This document shows, piece by piece, positions 14,949 through 21,647 of a stretch of 34,563 nucleotides of DNA (its first letter is position 1; each line of letters opens with the position of its first letter). The stretch comes from an uncultured Parabacteroides sp. (GTDB lineage: Bacteria > Bacteroidota > Bacteroidia > Bacteroidales > Tannerellaceae), in NCBI GenBank assembly GCA_944325335.1, contig CALUZR010000040.1:1-34563 (forward strand). The letters run 5' to 3'. The notes under the pieces are model-generated. The model was not told where the DNA came from, did not search any database, and saw only the letters and a program-made list of their open reading frames with translations. The position numbers and the translations under genes are program-made.

Positions 14949-16850
14949 ATGAAAACAATTTCAGTTATTCAAAAGGTGATGCTGATGCTATGCGCTCTTT
15001 TCGTGGTCTCGGCTTGCAGCTACGACGACGAGGAGATTTGGAACAAGGTGAACGACCATGAAGAGCGCATCTCGGCATTGGAAGATTGGCAAAAGCAGGT
15101 GAATAGCAATATTACGGCTTTGCAAGAGTTATTAAACACGCAGGATTACATCACGAAGGTGTCGCCCTTGATGGAGAATGGTGTGGAGATTGGTTATTCT
15201 ATCCATTTTGCGAAATCCGATTCCATTGCGCTTTATCATGGTACGAAAGGTGCCGATGGAGCAGATGGTTATGTGCCGGTCATTAGTGTGAAGAAAGATA
15301 CGGATGGCATCTATTATTGGACGCTCGATGGCGATTGGCTGACCGACGCGGAAGGCCATAAGATTAAAGCCGAAGGCACGGATGGTAAAGATGGTGCGGA
15401 TGGTGAAGATGGAAAAGACGGACAAGATGGTGAGGATGGAAAGGATGGCCATAATGGTTCGAACGGTCATAATGGCACGGATGGACGCGATGGCATTACG
15501 CCCAAGCTGAAGATAGAAGAAGGCACATGGTATGTCTCTTATGATAAAGGTAAAACATGGGATAAGTTGGGTGTAGCGATTATCGAAGAGGGCGGCGAGA
15601 GTACCTCTTGCACTTGTACTTGCCCGATAACGGATGTAGATGTACAAGACGAAAAAGTAGTCTTTACCTTAGATTCTGGTGATGAGTTTGAGGTTCCTTA
15701 TTATGAAACATCAAGCGAACTAACCATCACATTCGATGAAACAGCCATTGAATTAGAAGCCGGAGGAACAACGGAATTAACCTATACATTATCTTATACG
15801 GAGAATGTAAAAGTATCCGCCATTGGCGAAGGCGTGCGGACGGAAATAAGTAATGGTAAATTAATTATTACCGCTACCTCGGAAAACTTCGAAGGTGGCA
15901 AAGTATTGGTTCATGCTACAGATGGGGAGAATGTGGCTACGGTAGAGTTGACTATTACCAAGATGGTGATTACTTATATTGAATATACGGCGACCCAGAA
16001 GCTGGAACCGGGAAGTGAATTAAAAGATATATACCTTCCTGAAAAAAGTACTTATAATGAAGAAACGGGAGAAGGACGTATAGCCATTAAAGGTACATTA
16101 GATAATTATGATGGCTATTGGTATGCTTTTGATACGAATACAAATCAATACTTGAAGTCTATAAAGATACCTGAAGGTGTAGAAACGATTACCCAAGATG
16201 CTTTTATAAATTGTAGTAATTTGGAAACTGTATCATTACCTTCTACTTTAAAAGAAATAGGAAAGTTTGCTTTTAGTAAGACTTCGTTGAAGGGTGAAAT
16301 TGTAATACCAGAAGGTGTTACAGAGATTGGTGAGAGTGCTTTTAGCGTAGGTACGTCAGCAGAAGGATTGAAAATTACTAAAGTACAGTTACCTGAAAGT
16401 TTGGAAACAATAGGTGCAAGGGCTTTTATGGGTTGTAGTGAATTAACTGAAATAACTATACCAGATAAAGTAACTACAATAGAAGAAGCTACGTTTAGTC
16501 AGTGTAGTAAATTGAAAACTGTCGTTATTGGAGACGGTGTAACGAAAATTGGAGATAGAGCGTTTGAATCCTGTTCGAGTGTAGAAACAATTACATTAGG
16601 AAAAAGTGTTTCAAGTATCGGGAATAAAGCCTTTAATGTTTCAAGTAGTTGGGATGAGACTGGGTATAAACAATTAAAATCTATTACATGTAATAGTTCT
16701 ACTCCTGCCACATTAGGAACAACTCCTTTCCCTGTAAGTGGAGGTTGGAACACCTATAATTATAAGATATATGTTCCAAGTAGTGCCGTGCAAACCTATA
16801 GATCTGCATGGAACGCATATAGTAGTAAAATACAAGCCATCACAGAATAA
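14949..16850 (+). CDS. Surface lipoprotein: coiled coil, collagen-like tract, BspA-type leucine-rich repeats
   Basis: A 633-residue mosaic protein. The lipobox ends VVSAC (Cys23). Residues about 25-60 look like a short coiled coil (VNDHEERISALEDWQKQV), followed by a domain like the DUF4988 N-terminal module of Bacteroides lipoproteins. Around residues 141-180 there are 13 uninterrupted Gly-x-Asp/Asn triplets, a bacterial collagen-like tract. A small beta-sandwich-like domain follows (TITFDETAIELEAGGTTE), then BspA/LRR_5 repeats to the C-terminus (ITIPDKVTTIEEATFSQCSK, VVIGDGVTKIGDRAFESCSS). BspA repeats mediate adhesion to host proteins or other bacteria. The 14949 start is chosen over an upstream in-frame ATG (14886) because it begins the signal peptide. 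The repeat region is more AT-rich than the first half, hinting at separate origin. Confidence 0.85.
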   Translation: MKTISVIQKVMLMLCALFVVSACSYDDEEIWNKVNDHEERISALEDWQKQVNSNITALQELLNTQDYITKVSPLMENGVEIGYSIHFAKSDSIALYHGTKGADGADGYVPVISVKKDTDGIYYWTLDGDWLTDAEGHKIKAEGTDGKDGADGEDGKDGQDGEDGKDGHNGSNGHNGTDGRDGITPKLKIEEGTWYVSYDKGKTWDKLGVAIIEEGGESTSCTCTCPITDVDVQDEKVVFTLDSGDEFEVPYYETSSELTITFDETAIELEAGGTTELTYTLSYTENVKVSAIGEGVRTEISNGKLIITATSENFEGGKVLVHATDGENVATVELTITKMVITYIEYTATQKLEPGSELKDIYLPEKSTYNEETGEGRIAIKGTLDNYDGYWYAFDTNTNQYLKSIKIPEGVETITQDAFINCSNLETVSLPSTLKEIGKFAFSKTSLKGEIVIPEGVTEIGESAFSVGTSAEGLKITKVQLPESLETIGARAFMGCSELTEITIPDKVTTIEEATFSQCSKLKTVVIGDGVTKIGDRAFESCSSVETITLGKSVSSIGNKAFNVSSSWDETGYKQLKSITCNSSTPATLGTTPFPVSGGWNTYNYKIYVPSSAVQTYRSAWNAYSSKIQAITE

Positions 16851-16902
16851 CGAAATTAAGGCCGATGCGAATCGCCCGAAATATGTTTTATTAGTGAATG
16901 TG

Positions 16903-16934
16903 GCCCTGGATTCTTCGAATCTGGGGCTTTTCAT
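16903..16934 (+). terminator. Terminator of the BspA-type lipoprotein gene
   Basis: An 11-bp stem (16903-16913 with 16917-16927, two wobble pairs) with a TTC loop is followed by TTTT. It lies about 50 bases after the stop codon. Confidence 0.8.
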
Positions 16935-16974
16935 TTGTTTCAGAATGCTTGCAGTCTTAAAGAAAAGGGTTTGA

Positions 16975-17234
16975 AAAACGTTGGAAATGGTCGCGGGTCG
17001 ACCAAATTCCATTTCCAACGTGATTGGAAGCCTATTTGGTGCACCAGATTCCATTTCCAACGCGATTGGAAGGCCATTTGGTGGACCAAATTCCATTTCC
17101 AACGTGATTGGAAGCCTATTTGGTGGACCAAATTCCATTTCCAACGCGATTGGAAGGCCATTTGGTGCACCAGATTCCATTTCCAACGCGGTTGGAAGCC
17201 TTTTGCGTGGGCGCAATGGCATTTCCAACGTTTT
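16975..17234. repeat. 260-bp array of 42-bp dyad repeats with inverted ends
   Basis: CATTTCCAACG recurs six times at exact 42-bp steps (starts 17010, 17052, 17094, 17136, 17178, 17220). Each full unit has two dyads about 21 bp apart: TTCCAA-5-TTGGAA and TTTGGT-2-ACCAAA (or a variant). The array is bounded by a perfect 15-bp inverted repeat: AAAACGTTGGAAATG (16975-16989) and its complement (17220-17234). It lies between the convergent BspA-type gene and gldH. The 42-bp period is 14 codons, so long but spurious frames with HFQRDWK-type repeats run through it. Units differ at a few positions (CGTGA or CGCGA; AGCCT or AGGCC; GCA or GGA). Function unknown. Confidence 0.9.
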
Positions 17235-17243
17235 AGGGAGGCT

Positions 17244-17738
17244 TTACCGGTTGCCGTTCTCCGTTTTCTCCTCGAATGGCATGATGCAGATGCCGATTTC
17301 CTGGATGCCGGGCAGGATGCTGTCGCGCATTCCTTGCCGGAAACTGAAGGTGTATTGGCCGGCGTAGGGGAAATAGTAGCGCTCGCGGATGGGGAAACTG
17401 GATTCGTAGAGGGAAATCCCATGGCCGAACCATTTCCCGTATTCGTCGGCAAGCATACATTCGATGGTGTCTTTCTGCAGGGAACCGACGGGCGGTTCTT
17501 CGTTGACGAAGAGCCAGAGGTTCTGGTAGGGGTATTGGTTGTTGTTGCGGATGTAGAGCTGGACGTCGTAGGGTTTCGAGATGTCGTTCACTTCGAACGT
17601 GAAATAATAGACCTTCTCTTTTCCCCACTCGGTCCCGTCGATCACCTGATATTGGTTGTAGAGCGTCTCCGGGTGGCAGGAAAAGAGAAGGGCAAGCCCT
17701 GCGAGCCATCCCCATCCTTTAATTCGCAGGTTTGGCAT
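17244..17738 (-). CDS. gldH: Gliding-motility-type lipoprotein GldH
   Basis: A 164-residue lipoprotein, lipobox ALLFSC (Cys21), with the GldH pattern: YNQYQVIDGTEWGKEKVYYF, a beta-rich core with IRNNNQYPYQNLWLFV, and the C-terminal GQYTFSFRQGMRDSILPGIQ followed by EIGI. GldH was named for gliding in Flavobacterium but is widespread in non-gliding Bacteroidales, where its role is unclear. The ATG at 17738 starts the signal peptide; the frame stays open further upstream through ricT, but that extension is basic and low-complexity and is not used. It overlaps the end of ricT by 20 bp, so the two are translationally linked. Its stop lies 10 bp from the 42-bp array, which may serve as a 3' boundary. 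Confidence 0.85.
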   Translation of the reverse strand: MPNLRIKGWGWLAGLALLFSCHPETLYNQYQVIDGTEWGKEKVYYFTFEVNDISKPYDVQLYIRNNNQYPYQNLWLFVNEEPPVGSLQKDTIECMLADEYGKWFGHGISLYESSFPIRERYYFPYAGQYTFSFRQGMRDSILPGIQEIGICIMPFEEKTENGNR

Positions 17739-19101
17739 CTTGGGCAGGTTTGTTGTTGTTCTTGTTGTTTTTATTCGCATTGCCGGCAGATTGCGGTTTG
17801 TTGCCCGTTTGCGGTTGCGCGGACTTTTCGCTTGCGGCTTTGGGCTGCTTTTGCTTCGGCTTGTTGGCCGCGTTGTTGTTTCCTTTGGCCGCGGACTGGT
17901 TCTGCTTTTTGTTTTCGTTTTTCTTCTCGTTGCCTCCGGCTTTGGGCTGGTTAGGCTTCTGCGCGGCGGCTTGCGGCTGTTTGTCGGCATTCTTTGCCTC
18001 CTTGTTGGCATTGCCCGAGCGTTTCTTTTTCTTCTTTTTCGAGACATTGTCGAAGCGGGTCACGTTGTCTTGCTCGAGGATGTCTTTCGATTTCTGCTTC
18101 GTCGGCTTTTCCGCATTGGCTTCCAGCGAAAGGGGCTTCGTGCCTTGCTTGTTGAGGGCAATGACCTCGAAGGCGCGTTCGGCCGGGATGGTGACGAGGT
18201 TTGCCGCGATCGACTTGTCCGTCGAGTAGGTGATTTCCCGTTTGAAAATATCTGTCTTGAAATGATAGTAGGTATTGTCTTGCGTCTCCAGCGTCATTTC
18301 GTGCGAAGGCAGATGCTTTTGCGCTTCCACGTAAGTATCGATTTCGAAGTTGATGCAACACTTCAGTTTCGCACACTGCCCGGCGAGCTTTTGCGGGTTC
18401 ATGGAAATGTCTTGGTAACGGGCGGCTCCCGTGGCTACCGAGACGAAGTTCGTCATCCAGCTGGAGCAGCAAAGCTCGCGCCCGCAAGGACCAATCCCGC
18501 CGATGCGTCCTGCTTCCTGCCGCGCCCCGATTTGTTTCATTTCGATGCGTACGCGGAATGCCTCGGCCAATACCTTGATAAGCTGGCGGAAGTCCACGCG
18601 CTCGTCGGCGATATAATAGAAAATGGCTTTGTTGCCATCGCCTTGGTATTCCACGTCGCCTATCTTCATGTTCAATCCCAAGCTGGCGGCAATCTGGCGG
18701 GAACGGATCATTGTCTCGTGTTCTTTCGCTTTGGCCTCGTGATACTTGTCGAGGTCGTTCTGCCGTGCTTTGCGGTATATCTTCTTAGGCGCCTGGTCCA
18801 TGCGGACGTGGTTCTTCTTCATTTGCAGGAGGACGAGCTTGCCGGTCAGCGAGACGGTCCCGATGTCGTGCCCCGGTGCTGCTTCTACTGCGACCAAATC
18901 CCCTTTTTCCAACGGGATATGGGCATTGTTCAAGTAATAACCCTTACGTGTATTCTTGAATTGCACCTCTACGAACTCCGTCGCTTCGGCCGCACCGGGC
19001 ACGCCGCATAGCCAGTCGTATGTGTTGAGTTTGTTGTTTTGTATCTTTCCGCAACCTTTGGCGCTCATGCCGCAGCTGCCGTTATCTAATTTGAAGTCCA
19101 T
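17719..19101 (-). CDS. ricT: PSP1/RicT-family protein with long low-complexity tail
   Basis: A 460-residue protein. The PSP1 domain (about 40-285) includes FVEVQFKNTRKGYYL, YRKARQNDLDKYHEAKAKE, GDGNKAIFYYIADERVDFRQL and the cysteine block GPCGRELCC (Cys206, Cys211, Cys212) plus CAKLKCCINFE (Cys243, Cys248, Cys249). In Bacillus the homologue RicT (YaaT) joins RicA and RicF in an Fe-S complex affecting RNase Y processing; whether this holds in Bacteroidota is unknown. Residues from about 345 on are a disordered tail rich in Lys, Asn, Gln and Ala, which could bind RNA or acidic partners. gldH overlaps its 3' end. A TACATTTG promoter box lies upstream. Confidence 0.85.
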   Translation of the reverse strand: MDFKLDNGSCGMSAKGCGKIQNNKLNTYDWLCGVPGAAEATEFVEVQFKNTRKGYYLNNAHIPLEKGDLVAVEAAPGHDIGTVSLTGKLVLLQMKKNHVRMDQAPKKIYRKARQNDLDKYHEAKAKEHETMIRSRQIAASLGLNMKIGDVEYQGDGNKAIFYYIADERVDFRQLIKVLAEAFRVRIEMKQIGARQEAGRIGGIGPCGRELCCSSWMTNFVSVATGAARYQDISMNPQKLAGQCAKLKCCINFEIDTYVEAQKHLPSHEMTLETQDNTYYHFKTDIFKREITYSTDKSIAANLVTIPAERAFEVIALNKQGTKPLSLEANAEKPTKQKSKDILEQDNVTRFDNVSKKKKKKRSGNANKEAKNADKQPQAAAQKPNQPKAGGNEKKNENKKQNQSAAKGNNNAANKPKQKQPKAASEKSAQPQTGNKPQSAGNANKNNKNNNKPAQDAKPAN

Positions 19102-19128
19102 ATATTTTTTCTATTTTCGAGTTGGCTA

Positions 19129-19136
19129 CAAATGTA
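19129..19136 (-). promoter_or_regulatory. -7 promoter box for ricT-gldH
   Basis: TACATTTG on the minus strand matches TAnnTTTG and lies 28 bases before the ricT ATG. No convincing -33 box is visible. Confidence 0.55.
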
Positions 19137-19225
19137 CAATTAAAATTTGAAATGACGGTAAAAATAGGGAGCCGCAATCAGGGTTTTTCCTCTCATTTCT
19201 TCTTTTGGAGTAGATGTGTTTTCCC

Positions 19226-19303
19226 AATCCGCCGTATTGGGCGCGTCAATACGGCGGAAAGAGCATCTCAATACGGCGGATTGACACGCTCTTTCCGCCG
19301 TAT
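19226..19303. repeat. Interleaved inverted repeats (four copies of a CCGCCGTATTG motif)
   Basis: AATCCGCCGTATTG (19226-19239) is a perfect inverted match to CAATACGGCGGATT (19269-19282), and ATACGGCGGAAAGAGC (19249-19264) is a perfect inverted match to GCTCTTTCCGCCGTAT (19288-19303). The two pairs interlock, and the shared 9-11 base core also lets neighbouring halves pair (19229-19239 with 19247-19257). A cruciform, alternative RNA hairpins, or a multi-site protein operator are possible. It sits between the ricT promoter and the candidate small RNA. Confidence 0.85.
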
Positions 19304-19460
19304 CGAGAAATTAACAAAAACGCCTTCTTCCTCTTTTGCTTTTCTAAAGGAATGAAGCGGAAAGTGTTTTAGAACTTAAACGGAAAGTATCCCCTTCTGA
19401 AATAAAGTTAATATAAAGAAGAAAAGTGCCAGAAAGTTATGCTGCATAACATAAAAGTAC

Positions 19461-19468
19461 TACTTTTG
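19461..19468 (+). promoter_or_regulatory. -7 promoter box of a candidate small RNA
   Basis: TACTTTTG matches TAnnTTTG exactly. The -33 region is weak. There is no gene on this strand before the terminator at 19514-19544. Confidence 0.6.
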
Positions 19469-19473
19469 CACTG

Positions 19474-19544
19474 TGTTTTTCATGGTATTAGATTTAAGGT
19501 TAGCAATGAAGATTGGTTGTCGGGATGACAACCATTTCTTTTTT
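19474..19544 (+). ncRNA. Candidate small RNA of about 70 nt
   Basis: Transcription from the box at 19461-19468 would start near 19474 and end at a strong intrinsic terminator (19514-19544). No open frame of useful length lies between. A promoter and a terminator 70 bases apart, pointing into a convergent gene, are the usual signature of a small RNA. The single-stranded 5' part (about 19474-19513) is free for base pairing. Its 3' end also lies about 70 bp from the 3' end of the M23 peptidase gene, but with no overlap. Confidence 0.5.
19514..19544 (+). terminator. Terminator of the candidate small RNA
   Basis: TGGTTGTC (19514-19521), loop GGGAT, GACAACCA (19527-19534), a perfect 8-bp stem, then TTTCTTTTTT. 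Confidence 0.85.
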
Positions 19545-19614
19545 ATATAGGTTCCTCATTTATTTCCAGTTTATTTCTCGTTATTTTCCCTTCGGATTCC
19601 CGTTAGTTTCGATA

Positions 19615-20427
19615 TTATTTCTCCCTATTCTTCTCGTTTAGCAAATAGAGCGGGAGGGCGCGGATGGGTTTTACGGTAATGCGTCCATTCTGGTTTGTGC
19701 AGATGAGGCATTCTTTTCGCAACGTCCGGTGCTTGAAACTGAATACGTAGTTGGGATTGAAATGGATGCCATTTATGCGGACTTCGAAATGCAGATGGGC
19801 GGTCGTGGCGCGTCCCGTCCGTCCGGTAAGGGCGATCGGGTCGCCGGCTTTCACCTCGTCGCCTACCTTGACGAGGTTCCGCGAGTTGTGGCTATAGACC
19901 GTTTCCAATCCATTATAATGACGTACGACTACTACATTCCCATACGCCGCGTAGGGTTTCGCCATGCGGACTACGCCATCGAACGCCGAGCGGATGGTAT
20001 CGTTCGGTACCGTCTTGATATCATATCCCGAATGATAACGGCGTCTTCCTCCGTAGGGCGAAATCACTTTGCCGCCCGGAAGCGGAAAGGCATAGTCGCC
20101 TTCTTGGATGGCCGAAAGGTCGATAATCTCTACATTTCCCTCTTTGAACCGTTCAACGTCTTTTACGCCCACGTGGTTTATCTCGCGGTAGGTGAAATCT
20201 GTCGAGATGGATTTGCGGGGCGAGGTGAGCGTGTCCAACGTCTCCGGGAAGGGATAACTGGGGAAGACGTACGCGGGAAGCGCAATATCCTTCATAGGAT
20301 ACGTAGCCCGCATCAATTTATGTGTAGTTGTTTTCGTCTTCTTTGGGGAAGCATACAAGACGGAACCAGCCAGTATCCCGCTTAAAATCAACCCTAAAGC
20401 GAATAAATATATAGTCCGAGAAGTCAT
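19615..20427 (-). CDS. M23-family peptidoglycan metalloendopeptidase
   Basis: A 270-residue protein with an N-terminal membrane anchor or signal (about residues 6-26) and a C-terminal LytM/M23 domain (about 111-225). The zinc site is complete: His132 and Asp136 (YHSGYDIK), then His213 of the HLH motif (AHLHFEV, 211-213), with His180 (VYSHNS) as the catalytic base. It should cut peptide cross-bridges in peptidoglycan from the periplasmic side. Residues 225-270 form a short extra tail with two cysteines (CLICTNQNG). A promoter box lies 21 bases upstream; the membrane-protein gene ends 75 bp upstream on the same strand. Confidence 0.9.
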   Translation of the reverse strand: MTSRTIYLFALGLILSGILAGSVLYASPKKTKTTTHKLMRATYPMKDIALPAYVFPSYPFPETLDTLTSPRKSISTDFTYREINHVGVKDVERFKEGNVEIIDLSAIQEGDYAFPLPGGKVISPYGGRRRYHSGYDIKTVPNDTIRSAFDGVVRMAKPYAAYGNVVVVRHYNGLETVYSHNSRNLVKVGDEVKAGDPIALTGRTGRATTAHLHFEVRINGIHFNPNYVFSFKHRTLRKECLICTNQNGRITVKPIRALPLYLLNEKNREK

Positions 20428-20447
20428 ATCTGTTTCATTTTTCCGGA

Positions 20448-20455
20448 CAAAGTTA
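20448..20455 (-). promoter_or_regulatory. -7 promoter box for the M23 peptidase gene
   Basis: TAACTTTG on the minus strand, exact TAnnTTTG match. The -33 box is not evident. Confidence 0.55.
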
Positions 20456-20502
20456 AGCCAAACCGCGCGATTTTCCTACTTAAAAACGGCTAATAGGCGT
20501 TA

Positions 20503-21138
20503 TCATATTTGCACTTCTTCGTACAGCTTCGGATTGCCCAAGAGGCGATACGTGTAGCTTTGCATCATGACAATGAGCGGAATAGCTACGAATATGCCGA
20601 TGCCGAAGAGGATTAATCCGATGATGGCTATCAGGATTTGCGCCAAAAGCAGAAGGAGAAGTGGGAGGAATTGCCCTTTCGTCAACGCCCAGCTTTGCTT
20701 GAGCGCTTGGACGGCACCGGCGTCTTCCTCTACAATGCATTGCCCAAAGAATTGCAACCGTATGCCTAAATAAATGCCAGGCAGGACGAAAAGCAACGTA
20801 CCGATACCGACAACGACGCCGAAAAGTATGTTGGCAAGGAAGTAATTCATTATCTTCCGCCCGCTTTGCAGGTAGGCCGAGAATTGCGGTTCGTCTCCCT
20901 CCATCGTCTGAAACGTATTCTTAATGTAACCTACATAGAAGATAGCGGAAAGGAGCGCGCTGATAAGGTAAGAAATCGCCGTCCCGCCCGACGAGCTTTG
21001 CATCGGCATGACGAAAATTCCTACCGTAAAGGCAATTAGCATAAAGCCAATGACCAATCCCGCCAGTATCCAAATTTGGGATTTTGTATATCCCCAACTG
21101 GTTTTGAAGATCTCAGAAACGTGAATCGATGTATCCAT
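20503..21138 (-). CDS. Integral membrane protein, DUF975/GPDPase-membrane-like
   Basis: A 211-residue protein with about five to six hydrophobic segments. The pattern VLPGIYLGIRLQFFGQCIVEED followed by GAVQALKQSWALTKGQ is typical of a broad family of bacterial membrane proteins (DUF975 and the glycerophosphodiester phosphodiesterase membrane domain), whose function is poorly known. The frame can begin at 21165, but the Met at 21138 (MDTSIHVSEIF) is preferred because it leads directly into the amphipathic start used by this family. It precedes the M23 peptidase gene on the same strand and may be partly co-transcribed. Confidence 0.7.
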   Translation of the reverse strand: MDTSIHVSEIFKTSWGYTKSQIWILAGLVIGFMLIAFTVGIFVMPMQSSSGGTAISYLISALLSAIFYVGYIKNTFQTMEGDEPQFSAYLQSGRKIMNYFLANILFGVVVGIGTLLFVLPGIYLGIRLQFFGQCIVEEDAGAVQALKQSWALTKGQFLPLLLLLLAQILIAIIGLILFGIGIFVAIPLIVMMQSYTYRLLGNPKLYEEVQI

Positions 21139-21274
21139 GATAACAAGCTTAAAGTTTGTGGTCAAAATTAAGACTATTTGCGGAAATATGCAATATTTTC
21201 GGATAAAAAATGGGTTTCAATTTTCAATTTCTTCCGTAAGTGCTTTCTAAAAGAGGAAAAGGTACGAGGAAATC

Positions 21275-21360
21275 TCTATCTTTAGGCTAAAGATACATAT
21301 CTTCAAGTTAAAGATACATGTCTTCAGGCTGCAGATATATATCTTTAGCCTAAAGATAGA
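21275..21360. repeat. 86-bp dyad-array repeat element, copy 2
   Basis: Same plan as the copies at 5335 and 29523: TCTATCTTTAGGCT, three 21-bp units, AAAGATAGA. The terminal inverted repeat is TCTATCTTTAG/CTAAAGATAGA. The third unit starts GCAGATA instead of AAAGATA. It lies in the divergent region between the membrane-protein gene (21138) and the efflux operon (21648). Confidence 0.9.
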
Positions 21361-21578
21361 GAATCTCTCGGATGCTTTTAAGTTTTCCGACGGGCAAATG
21401 GATTTTGCCAAAGGCGGGTTGAAAGGGAGGAAACGGGAGCTTGCCGCTTATTTCTATTCGGAACAATAGATGTTCAATCCGTACCAAAAGCGCAAAAAGT
21501 TTTGAGAAAATGATATAATTCGGGTCAAATTAAGGTTAAAATAGAATCCAAACGAAATCCTATTCCAAAGAAAACATA

Positions 21579-21586
21579 TATCTTTG
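21579..21586 (+). promoter_or_regulatory. -7 promoter box for the RND efflux operon
   Basis: TATCTTTG matches TAnnTTTG, 61 bases before the adaptor ATG. No clear -33 box is present, so an activator is possible. Confidence 0.55.
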
Positions 21587-21647
21587 TGGGAAAAGTATCG
21601 AAAAAGCAAGTTATAAGGAAAAAAATAAATTATCAAATAGTTCAAAT

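Noticed and set aside
16935..17954. A 339-codon plus-strand frame with repeated HFQRDWK-type peptides
   Set aside because: The repeats come from the 42-bp period being a multiple of three. The rest is antisense to gldH and ricT, and there is no sensible start or family.
17739..18047. N-terminal extension of gldH
   Set aside because: The frame is open but is an Arg/Lys/Pro-rich out-of-frame reading of the ricT tail. The lipoprotein signal begins at 17738.
17740..19011. A 423-codon plus-strand frame opposite ricT
   Set aside because: Shadow of the ricT gene on the other strand; hydrophobic and biased, as expected for the complement of a Lys/Asn-rich tail.
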